A stretch of DNA of 64,000 bases, taken from NCBI RefSeq assembly GCF_037055355.1, contig NZ_CP146350.1, forward strand, positions 5,417,001 to 5,481,000. Reading direction: 5' to 3'. The position numbers and the translations under genes are program-made. The notes beneath the pieces were generated by a model, which was given only the letters and a program-made list of their open reading frames with translations, did no database searches and had not been told where the DNA came from. This document shows positions 16,642 to 24,206 of this stretch, piece by piece (positions within the stretch are counted from its first letter, which is position 1; every line of letters begins with the position of its first letter). The DNA comes from Streptomyces sp. DG1A-41 (GTDB lineage Bacteria > Actinomycetota > Actinomycetes > Streptomycetales > Streptomycetaceae).

Positions 16642-16970
16642 GGTCTCTCCCCCGAGGTTTGGCGTGTGCAGCAGGGAATGAAGCTATCAGCGGTCGATCA
16701 TGCCCCCTGGCCGGCCAAGGTGAATTGTGTACGGAACGTGAGGAGTCCGCGTGGCAGCTGCGAAGGACGTCATTCCGGTGGCTCGTCCGCACGGCCGGGT
16801 GCATGCGACTGGCTGGGCAAAACGGACGTCAACGACCTTCGTTCCCCACGCCCTTCGACGACCTCAATGAGAGTCCATAAGATCTCTGTAGGCTCAGCAC
16901 ACCTCTCGGACCACAGTTCGCCTCACCGTCCGCCTCACCGCACTCCACACACGACCCCAGGACACCCGCC
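16642..16970. other. Intergenic region between the island and the LysM/BTAD gene
   Basis: The first part (to about 16780) is the third copy of the upstream region shared by the three lipoprotein genes, including GAGGAG and a divergent GTG at 16751 that opens only 39 codons, a relic of the divergent gene seen next to copy A. Further on, TAGGCT at 16889-16894 matches a vegetative -10 box, but no good -35 lies 17-18 bases before it. Confidence 0.45.
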
Positions 16971-19970
16971 ATGCCGCGACGCCGCACCTCAAGCTCGTCA
17001 AGCTCGACGGGAAGTACGACGGGAACGACGGCCCCGACGACGGCTCCGAGGAATCGGACGCCGCAGCCGGTGAGGATACGGAGGCGGTCGGTCGGGGACT
17101 TCGTCAAGGCGTTCTTCGCGTTCGTCGCCCTGGCCGTTCTCCTCGTCGGTGTGCCCGGCGCGCTGGCCACGCAGATCGGGTGGCCGTTGCCGAACGGGGT
17201 GCCGAGCCTCGACTGGCTTCAGCAAGAGATCACCGTTCACACGTTCCTGAACATCCTCACCGTCGTGGTGTGGCTCGCGTGGGCCCAGTTCACCGCCTGC
17301 GTGCTCGTGGAGATGAAGGCCGCGCTCTCCGGTGTCGGTGTGCCGGGGCGGGTTCCGGGCGCCGGGCCCAGTCAGTTGCTCGCTCGGCAGCTCGTCGCCG
17401 CGCTGCTGCTCGTCGGCGCCACCGCGGCCAGCTTCGCGCCCGGACTGTCGCAGCTCGGGCAGAGCGGCTACGACGCCAACCAGAAGCCGACCGTCGCCGC
17501 GGCCCAGCAGACCCCGGGTTTCTTCGCCCAGCAGCAGGAGCAGGCCGCCGACACCGCCGCCGCCCTCGCCGAACAGGCCTCGCACGCCGCCTCGCACGCG
17601 GACGCCGGTGGCAGCACCGCCCAGCAGGGCGACACGAAGTACTACCGGATCCAGCCGCCCGAGGGACGTCACCACGACTCCCTGTGGGAGATAGCGGAAC
17701 GGCACCTCGGTGACGGGCGTCGCTACAAGGAGGTCTTCGAGCTCAACAAGGACCGCGTCCAGCCGGACGGGTCCAAGCTCTCCGAGGCCAGTCTCATCCG
17801 GCCCGGATGGATCATGGAGATGCCGGGCGACGCGCGCGGCGGCGAGCTCGTGGAGATGCCCGACGAGGCTCCCCACGTGTCGCCGGATGTGCAGCAGCAG
17901 ATCGCCGACTACGCCCAGACAGGGGACCACGCCCAAGGCGGAGGCAGTGGCGCCCAGGGCGGCGGGCACGAGCAGACCGGTGGCGGTCCCTCCGCCTCCC
18001 AGGTGTCCCTGCCCGAGCAGCGGCCCGCCTCCGACTCCGGTCACCAGCGTGCCACGGCCGTCGACGCCGAGTCCGGCAGCTCCTTCGGTCTGTCCGAGGC
18101 CCTCCTCACCGCACCCCTCCTCGCCGCAGGTCTCCTCGGCGCCCTGGGGCGGCGGCGCCGGCAGGCGTTGTGGCAGTCGGCGTTCGGGGCCGTCGGCGGG
18201 CGGCGCGGTATGGAGCCGCCCACGCCGAGCGGGGACGCGCAGGACGTCCAGGACGCGCTGCTCGTCGGGGCCGACCCGGAGGGCGTGCGGCTGCTCGACC
18301 GGAGCCTGCGGGGGCTCGCCGCTTCCCTCGCCGAGGAGTCGCGGCCCCTGCCGGTCGTGTACGCCGCCTGGCTCAGCAACGGCGACCTGCACCTCCAGCT
18401 CGCCCAGCCCGCCGGGAAGCCGCCCGCCCCCTGGCAGCAGGGGCAGGACCAGACGTTCTGGATGCTGGCCGGGACGGACGCCGAGCGCTACGAGGACGTC
18501 GACACGGCCGCGCCCTACCCGGGGCTCGTCAGCCTCGGCACCATGGACGACTCGCGGCTGCTGCTCAACCTGGAGGCCGTGCCCGGCATCGTCTCCCTCT
18601 CCGGCCGGGAGGCCGACCGGGCCGCCGTCTTCGCGTCCGTCGCCGCCGAGTTGGCGACCAACGGGTGGTCCGACCGCATGACCATCACGCTCGTCGGCTT
18701 CGGGCAGGACCTGACGCCTCTCGCCCCCAACCGGATCCGGCACCTCGAGGACGTCGAGGCCCTCGTCGAGACCATGGAGGCCGAGACGCGGCAGCGGCGC
18801 GGAGCGCTGGGTGCCGCCGGGCACGACTCCGTGCTCACCGGGCGCACCGGGCCCGCCCAGCACACCCGTTGGGCACCGCACCTCGTCCTGCTCGCCGCCC
18901 AGCCGTCCGCCGAGGACGCCGTCAAGCTCGCCGAACTCGCCGCCGACGCCGGCCGTCTCGGCATCGGCTACCTCGTCGGCACCGAGACCGGCGATCTGCC
19001 GGGCGCCGCCTGGGAGATGGAGATCACCGGCCAGGGCAAGCTGCTCGCGCCCCTCCTCGGGCTCGAACTCGACGCCCAGCTGCTGCCCGCCGCCCAGCAG
19101 CGGGCCGTCGTCGAGCTGTTCGTCGACGCCGACCCCGAGAACCGGCCCGAGGGCGGACCGGCCAACAGGCCGCCGTTCCTCGTCGACATCAGCGAGCAGG
19201 GGCGGCCGGCCGTCTACGCCCGGCTCGTCGGGCCGTACGAGATCATCGGCCTCGACAACCCGGACGGGGACCGCAGCGCCCTCCTCCACGAAGCGCTCGC
19301 CCTGCTGCTCCTGCACCGCGAGGGCGTGCACCCGCGCGTGCTGTCCTCCGCGCTGTGGCCGCGCGGCGTCACCGACGACGTACGCAACGCGCTCCTGGAC
19401 CGGCTGCGCGACTGGCTCGGCGCCGACCCCGACGGCACGCCACGCCTCGGCAGGGACGCGACCGGGCGGCTCACCCTCGCCAAGTCCGTGGTCTCCGACC
19501 TGGACGTGCTGCGCTCCCTCTACCACGAGGCCACGCAGGGCAAGGGCGTCGACAGCCGGGCCGTGCGCGGGCGGCTGCTCACCGACGCGCTCGTGCTGGT
19601 GCGCGGGCCGCTGCTCGCCGACCGGCCCGAGGGCCGCTACCGGTGGCTCACCCACGAGATCGTCGACGCCCAGCTGCCGCTGCTGGTCGCGGACACCGGG
19701 CTCGCGCTGTGCGAGTTCCACATGGAGAAGAACCGCGCCGAGAAGGCCATCGAGGCCCTCAACGCGGCCCTGCGCACCGCCCCGGCCGACGAGCGCCTGT
19801 GGCACGAGCTGCTGCGCGCCACCCACGCCACCGGCGACACCTCCCGGCTGACCGCGCTCGCCACGGATCTCATCGCCCGCAGCGGAGCCCGTGGCCTGCC
19901 GCCGCGTACCGAGGCACTGCTCGACGAGCTGCTGCCGACGTGGCGTGACGCGATCGCCGCGGTGGGATGA
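16971..19970 (+). CDS. Large membrane protein with LysM and C-terminal BTAD regulatory domain
   Basis: 999 aa. A Ser/Thr/Arg-rich start precedes membrane segments at about 46-66, 92-113 and 139-158, a Gln/Ala-rich stretch, then a LysM-like region (about 224-285: YYRIQPPEGRHHDSLWEIAE, VFELNKDRVQPDGSKL, LIRPGWIMEMP). A fourth hydrophobic segment (about 375-392) leads to a long soluble part. The last 230 residues have a winged-helix-like part (LSSALWPRGVTDDVRNALLD) and TPR-like helices of the bacterial transcriptional activator domain. LysM binds glycan outside; BTAD proteins normally regulate transcription, so this could link wall state to gene control. It overlaps the prepilin peptidase gene by ATGA. 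Confidence 0.78.
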   Translation: MPRRRTSSSSSSTGSTTGTTAPTTAPRNRTPQPVRIRRRSVGDFVKAFFAFVALAVLLVGVPGALATQIGWPLPNGVPSLDWLQQEITVHTFLNILTVVVWLAWAQFTACVLVEMKAALSGVGVPGRVPGAGPSQLLARQLVAALLLVGATAASFAPGLSQLGQSGYDANQKPTVAAAQQTPGFFAQQQEQAADTAAALAEQASHAASHADAGGSTAQQGDTKYYRIQPPEGRHHDSLWEIAERHLGDGRRYKEVFELNKDRVQPDGSKLSEASLIRPGWIMEMPGDARGGELVEMPDEAPHVSPDVQQQIADYAQTGDHAQGGGSGAQGGGHEQTGGGPSASQVSLPEQRPASDSGHQRATAVDAESGSSFGLSEALLTAPLLAAGLLGALGRRRRQALWQSAFGAVGGRRGMEPPTPSGDAQDVQDALLVGADPEGVRLLDRSLRGLAASLAEESRPLPVVYAAWLSNGDLHLQLAQPAGKPPAPWQQGQDQTFWMLAGTDAERYEDVDTAAPYPGLVSLGTMDDSRLLLNLEAVPGIVSLSGREADRAAVFASVAAELATNGWSDRMTITLVGFGQDLTPLAPNRIRHLEDVEALVETMEAETRQRRGALGAAGHDSVLTGRTGPAQHTRWAPHLVLLAAQPSAEDAVKLAELAADAGRLGIGYLVGTETGDLPGAAWEMEITGQGKLLAPLLGLELDAQLLPAAQQRAVVELFVDADPENRPEGGPANRPPFLVDISEQGRPAVYARLVGPYEIIGLDNPDGDRSALLHEALALLLLHREGVHPRVLSSALWPRGVTDDVRNALLDRLRDWLGADPDGTPRLGRDATGRLTLAKSVVSDLDVLRSLYHEATQGKGVDSRAVRGRLLTDALVLVRGPLLADRPEGRYRWLTHEIVDAQLPLLVADTGLALCEFHMEKNRAEKAIEALNAALRTAPADERLWHELLRATHATGDTSRLTALATDLIARSGARGLPPRTEALLDELLPTWRDAIAAVG

Positions 19971-20695
19971 ACACCGGGGTCCTGGTCATCGCCGCCGCGC
20001 TGTGGGGCGCGGCGGCGGGTGCGTTCCTGCCGCGCGCGGCCTATCGGTTCTCGGTTCCCTCGGGGGAGCCCTGGCGGGAGCAGTGCCCCGGCGGGCACTC
20101 CCTCAAGGGCTGGCTGGGCCGCGCCTCGTGCCCGGAGTGCGCGGGGGCCGGACACGGGCCGCGTACGACACCCCTCATGATCGCCACCGCCCTCGTCTGC
20201 GCCGCCCTCGCCGCCGCCACCGGCACCCGGCCCGAGATCGGGGTGTGGCTGCTGCTCGCGCCCGTCGGGGTGCTGCTGACGGTCGTCGACTTCCGGGTGC
20301 GGCGGCTGCCCGACCCGCTCACGCTCCCGTTCGCCGCGGCCGCGCTGGTCCTGCTCGGCCTCACCGCGCTCGTGCCCGAGCACGCGGGGGAGTGGACCAC
20401 CGCCCTGCTCGGCTCGCTCGCGCTGGGCGGCGGTTACTTCGTGCTGTTCCTCATCAATCCCGCGGGGATGGGCTTCGGCGACGTCAAGCTCGCCCTGGGC
20501 GCGGGGGCGGTACTCGGCTGGTACGGCTGGCCGACGGTGATGCTCGGCACCTTCGCCGGGTTCCTGCTGGGCGCGCTGTACGGCGGCGCCCTCGTCGTCG
20601 CGCGGCGGGCCGGGCGCAAGACGGCCATCCCCTTCGGGCCGTTCCTGATCGCCGGCGCCCTCCTCGGGCTCCTGGCCGGAGCCTACGCGGCCTGA
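19967..20695 (+). CDS. Prepilin peptidase (A24 family, TadV/PilD-like)
   Basis: A membrane aspartyl protease that removes prepilin leaders, 242 aa. Both catalytic aspartates are present: Asp108 in VVDFRVRRLPDPL and Asp172 in GMGFGDVKLALG, the A24 signature. Six or more hydrophobic segments. A Cys cluster near the N-terminus (C40, C55, C58) recalls the zinc-binding loop of bifunctional PilD, though the methyltransferase domain is not complete. Its substrates are presumably the Flp pilin and the two TadE-like proteins encoded 11 kb upstream. Confidence 0.9.
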   Translation: MNTGVLVIAAALWGAAAGAFLPRAAYRFSVPSGEPWREQCPGGHSLKGWLGRASCPECAGAGHGPRTTPLMIATALVCAALAAATGTRPEIGVWLLLAPVGVLLTVVDFRVRRLPDPLTLPFAAAALVLLGLTALVPEHAGEWTTALLGSLALGGGYFVLFLINPAGMGFGDVKLALGAGAVLGWYGWPTVMLGTFAGFLLGALYGGALVVARRAGRKTAIPFGPFLIAGALLGLLAGAYAA

Positions 20696-20805
20696 CGTCC
20701 TCAAGACCCGAACGCCCGAAAGCCCGAAGGCCTGACGTCCAGCGGCCCGAACGGCTGGCGTACGCTGAGCTGGTCCGTCCACAACCCTTACGAAAGGGAC
20801 GCCCG

Positions 20806-22005
20806 GTGACCGAGAAGGCCGACCTTCAGCCCATCCTCGACCGTGCAGCCGCCGGTGGGCGGATCACCCCCGACGAGGCACTCGCGCTGTACCGGGACGC
20901 CCCGCTGCACGCGCTGGGCGCCGCCGCCGACGCCGTGCGCCGCCGCAGGTACGCGGGCACCGAGCACATCGCGACGTACATCATCGAGCGCAACATCAAC
21001 TACACGAACGTCTGCGTCACGGCGTGCCGCTTCTGCGCGTTCTACGCCGCCCCCAAGGACACCGCCAAGGGCTGGACGCGTGACCTGGACGACATCCTGC
21101 GCCGGTGTGCCGAGACGGTCGAGCTGGGCGGCACGCAGATCATGTTCCAGGGCGGACACCACCCGGACTACGGCGTCGAGTACTACGAGAAGCACTTCGC
21201 GGCGATCAAGAAGGAGTTCCCGCAGCTGGTCATCCACAGCCTGGGGGCGTCCGAGGTCGAGCACATGGCCCGGATCTCCAAGGTCAGCGTCGAGGAGGCG
21301 ATCCAGCGCATCCACGCCGCCGGGCTCGACTCCTTCGCAGGTGCCGGAGCCGAGCTGCTGCCCGAGCGGCCGCGCAAGGCCATCGCCCCGCTGAAGGAGT
21401 CCGGCGAGCGCTGGCTGGAGATCATGGAGATCGCGCACAACCTGGGTGTCGAATCCACCTCCACCATGCTCATGGGCACCGGCGAGACCAACGCCGAGCG
21501 CATCGAGCACCTGCGGATGATCCGGGACGTCCAGGACCGCACGGGCGGCTTCCGCGCCTTCATCCCGTACACCTACCAGCCCGAGAACAACCACCTGAAG
21601 GGCCGGACGCAGGCGACCCTCTTCGAGTACCTGCGGATGATCGCGATCGCCCGGCTGTTCATGGACAACATCGCCCACATCCAGGGCTCGTGGCTGACCA
21701 CGGGCAAGGAGGTCGGGCAGCTCTCCCTGCACTACGGCGCCGACGACCTCGGCTCGATCATGCTGGAGGAGAACGTCGTCTCCTCCGCGGGCGCCAAGCA
21801 CCGCTCCAACCGGATGGAGATCATCGACCTGATCCGGAAGGCCGGGCGGGTGCCCGCGCAGCGGTCGACCACGTACGAGCACCTCGTCGTGCACGACGAC
21901 CCGGCGAACGACCCCGCCGACGACCGTGTGGTCTCGCACATCTCGTCCACGGCCATCGAGGGCGGCACGGCTCACCCCGAGCTGAAGCTGCTCGCCCCCA
22001 ACTGA
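20806..22005 (+). CDS. mqnC: Cyclic dehypoxanthinyl futalosine synthase
   Basis: A radical SAM enzyme of the futalosine route to menaquinone; it cyclises dehypoxanthine futalosine. 399 aa from a GTG with GAAAGGGA eight bases upstream; the frame is open far upstream across the previous gene but that is not coding. The cluster motif is CVTACRFC (Cys70, Cys74, Cys77). Other family blocks: IERNINYTNVC, GGTQIMFQGGHHPDYG, HSLGASEVEH, AGAGAELLPERPR, GTGETNAERIEHL. It lies near menG and the geranylgeranyl-reductase-like gene, a quinone neighbourhood just before the complex I operon that uses menaquinone. Confidence 0.95.
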   Translation: MTEKADLQPILDRAAAGGRITPDEALALYRDAPLHALGAAADAVRRRRYAGTEHIATYIIERNINYTNVCVTACRFCAFYAAPKDTAKGWTRDLDDILRRCAETVELGGTQIMFQGGHHPDYGVEYYEKHFAAIKKEFPQLVIHSLGASEVEHMARISKVSVEEAIQRIHAAGLDSFAGAGAELLPERPRKAIAPLKESGERWLEIMEIAHNLGVESTSTMLMGTGETNAERIEHLRMIRDVQDRTGGFRAFIPYTYQPENNHLKGRTQATLFEYLRMIAIARLFMDNIAHIQGSWLTTGKEVGQLSLHYGADDLGSIMLEENVVSSAGAKHRSNRMEIIDLIRKAGRVPAQRSTTYEHLVVHDDPANDPADDRVVSHISSTAIEGGTAHPELKLLAPN

Positions 22006-22023
22006 GCCGGTACGGAGAGGTAG

Positions 22024-22470
22024 TTGGAAACCATTCACACGGCCGACGCCGTCCGCGTCACCTGGGACTCCGACCCCGTCAAGGGCGGTGCCGTGGCCGT
22101 CGGACGGGACCGGATCGGTGCCGTCGGCAAACTCGACGACGTACGCGAGGCGTTCCCCCGGGCCCGGGTCCGCAGGTGGCCCGGGACCCTCGGTCCCGCC
22201 CGGGTCCACGAGGGCCCGCTCCCGGACGCCCCGAGCCCGCGCGAACGCGTCCACGAGGTGCTGAAGCTCGGCGCGGTCGCGGTCCTGGAGGAGTACGTCG
22301 ACTCGGCGGAACTCCGGGCCGCCGCCGACCGCAACGACGTCGTCGTCCTGCCGAGCGCGCGCCGCACCGCGATCGTCCCGACCGGCCGCGCCGACCTCGC
22401 CGTCTTCGACGCGGCGGGGGAGTGCGTCGCGACGGTGTGCGCGGGGCGGCTGGTGCATCGACGCCGCTGA
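22024..22470 (+). CDS. Imidazolonepropionase-like domain protein
   Basis: 148 aa from a TTG with GGAGAGG upstream, 18 bases after mqnC. The sequence starts with the amidohydrolase N-terminal strand pattern (IHTADAVRVTWDSDPVKGGA, VGRDRIGAVGKLDDV) and ends FDAAGECVATVCAGRLVHRRR, as in the metal-independent flanking domain of imidazolonepropionase-type hydrolases. The central TIM barrel with its metal ligands is absent, so it cannot be an active hydrolase of that family. Probably co-transcribed with mqnC; role unknown. Confidence 0.68.
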   Translation: METIHTADAVRVTWDSDPVKGGAVAVGRDRIGAVGKLDDVREAFPRARVRRWPGTLGPARVHEGPLPDAPSPRERVHEVLKLGAVAVLEEYVDSAELRAAADRNDVVVLPSARRTAIVPTGRADLAVFDAAGECVATVCAGRLVHRRR

Positions 22471-22539
22471 CAGCGCTTTTTGAAGGGCCTTTCGGAGCGG
22501 GCATGTCGAAGCGGGCCTTGTGAGCGCCCCGTTGATCCG

Positions 22540-23568
22540 TCAGTTCGCGAACGCCTCCCCGAACGCCCCCGAACTCTGCGCCACCCCACTGCAATCGGTC
22601 GTCGGCCGGTCCGACGTGGAACCGTTCGCGCACTGCCGGTCCCGCGCGGCCGACCACATCGACACCCACCCGATGCCCTTCTCCTCGGCGAAGGCCCGGA
22701 CCTCGGCCGCGTCGGCGAGCGTGAAGGTCTCGCCGTCGACGTCGTTGACGCCGATCATCGAGGTGAGCGCCATGCCCCGCCAGGCGGCCGCGTCCGACGT
22801 GCCGAAGACCTTCTTCAGCTGGGTGTGCGCGGCCTTGGCGGCCGTGAGGGCGTAGCCGCCCATGTCGCCGTCGTACGACGTGCCGTAGTTCATCGTCATC
22901 AGGTTGACCGTGCCGACCCGCACGCCGTTGTCGTTGGCGGAGCCGAGCAGCGCCAGGCTGTCCTTGCCCAGGCCCGAGGGCATGACCGGGAGCGTGAAGG
23001 AGACCTCCAGATCCGTACGCTCCTTCTGGAGCAGCGCGATCGCCTTCGAACGCAGGGCGATGGAGGCGGAGTCGGCCAGTTCGTCGCCCTCGACGTCGAA
23101 GTCGGCCCGGGTGGCACCGGCCGCGTCGAGGGCCTTGCCGTACGCCGCCGCCAGTTCCGTCGCGCTGTCGCAGGCCGCCGCGAGTTCCTTGCCGGAGGCG
23201 CCGCCGAAGGAGACCCGGACCTGGCCGCCGGTCTTCGCCAGCCGCGCTATACGGGACTTCACCGTCGAGTCGCCGATGGCGTGGGTGCCGTCCCAGCGCG
23301 GGACGCAGTCGTCGCCGTCGGCCAGGACGAAGGCCAGGTTGTACGTCGTCGGAGAGCCGGCGGAGTCGGTGCCGGAGGCATCCGTGGCGCTCACGTACGG
23401 GGCGTACGCGGTACCCGCCTCGGCAGGGGGCGAGGTGCTGGGGGCGGCTGTCGACGAGGGTGCCGGGCGTGCTCGGTCGACCGGTTCGGCCTGTCGGGAG
23501 CACCCCGCGGTGACCAGGGCGAGCAGGCAGCCCAGCCCGACCGCCGCCGGTTTCCGGTAACTCCTCAT
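22540..23568 (-). CDS. Chitinase-like GH18 family lipoprotein
   Basis: 342 aa, ATG with GGGAG upstream. Lipobox VTAGCS at about residues 20-25, then a Pro/Ser/Thr linker and a (beta/alpha)8-type sequence: VRVSFGGASGKELAAAC, ADFDVEGDEL, LMTMNYGTSYDGDMGG, KGIGWVSMWSAARD. FDVEG matches the GH18 DxxDxDxE motif with the catalytic Glu kept. Actinobacterial proteins of this type often bind or cut chitin-like glycans at the cell surface. It is convergent with the small gene before it and divergent from the polysaccharide operon. Confidence 0.8.
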   Translation of the reverse strand: MRSYRKPAAVGLGCLLALVTAGCSRQAEPVDRARPAPSSTAAPSTSPPAEAGTAYAPYVSATDASGTDSAGSPTTYNLAFVLADGDDCVPRWDGTHAIGDSTVKSRIARLAKTGGQVRVSFGGASGKELAAACDSATELAAAYGKALDAAGATRADFDVEGDELADSASIALRSKAIALLQKERTDLEVSFTLPVMPSGLGKDSLALLGSANDNGVRVGTVNLMTMNYGTSYDGDMGGYALTAAKAAHTQLKKVFGTSDAAAWRGMALTSMIGVNDVDGETFTLADAAEVRAFAEEKGIGWVSMWSAARDRQCANGSTSDRPTTDCSGVAQSSGAFGEAFAN

Positions 23569-23783
23569 GGCGCACGCTCCCGTTCTCGTGATGTCGGTGT
23601 CCCGGTCCAAGACCCCATACGTTTCCCGGCCGCAAACGTCTCACATCAATTCGGGCGCCCAGGGCGAGTTTCGCAGCGATACGTGAGAACTCTCAGAGAA
23701 ACGACAGCTTGGGTCGTTTCTCACGGGTCTCTCACATGAAAACCCGAGTTTAGGCCACATAAAGGCGACCTAATGTCCGGGGA

Positions 23784-24191
23784 ATGCATTCCGAGACTGC
23801 CATCGAAAGCCGCGTCACTCGCGGTCGCCGCCGCAAACGCGGCAACGAGTCCGCCGAAGGGCCCGTGTTCGTTGACAACTCCGGACGCCGGGCCCGGCTG
23901 CTGCGCCGGATCGGCCTCCTCCTGGGGGCCGTCTGCCTCGGGTACGCGGCCGTGCTCGGCGCGGCCTTCATGGGCTGGGGCACCTCCCTCACGCCGTCGC
24001 AGTTGCTGCCGTTCGCGGGTGCGGGGGCCGGTGGCGGCCCGCCGCTGGGCGAGGGTCCCGGCGGCCCGGGCGCCACGCCGCCGAGCGGCGCCCCGTCGGC
24101 ACCGCCCCAGGGCGCCGGAAGCGGCACCACCGGTCCCACCACGACCACGTCCCCGTCCCCTTCGGCTTCCGCTTCCGCGGTCGCCGGCTGA
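23784..24191 (+). CDS. Small membrane-anchored protein with Pro/Ser/Thr tail
   Basis: 135 aa: basic cytoplasmic start (TRGRRRKRGN), one membrane helix (about residues 42-64, IGLLLGAVCLGYAAVLGAAF) and an extracytoplasmic tail of Gly, Pro, Ser and Thr (GPTTTTSPSPSASASA). No globular domain. It lies 15 bases before the deacetylase/glycosyltransferase gene, so is likely the first gene of that operon and may assist or scaffold the glycan machinery. Function inferred only from context. Confidence 0.68.
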   Translation: MHSETAIESRVTRGRRRKRGNESAEGPVFVDNSGRRARLLRRIGLLLGAVCLGYAAVLGAAFMGWGTSLTPSQLLPFAGAGAGGGPPLGEGPGGPGATPPSGAPSAPPQGAGSGTTGPTTTTSPSPSASASAVAG

Positions 24192-24206
24192 CCGGGGCCG
24201 CCGTCC

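Noticed and set aside
16998..19826. Very long antisense reading frame across the LysM/BTAD gene
   Set aside because: A shadow of the high-GC sense gene; its residues are Gly/Arg/Val-rich with no domain. The same applies to other long antisense frames over the nuo and polysaccharide genes.
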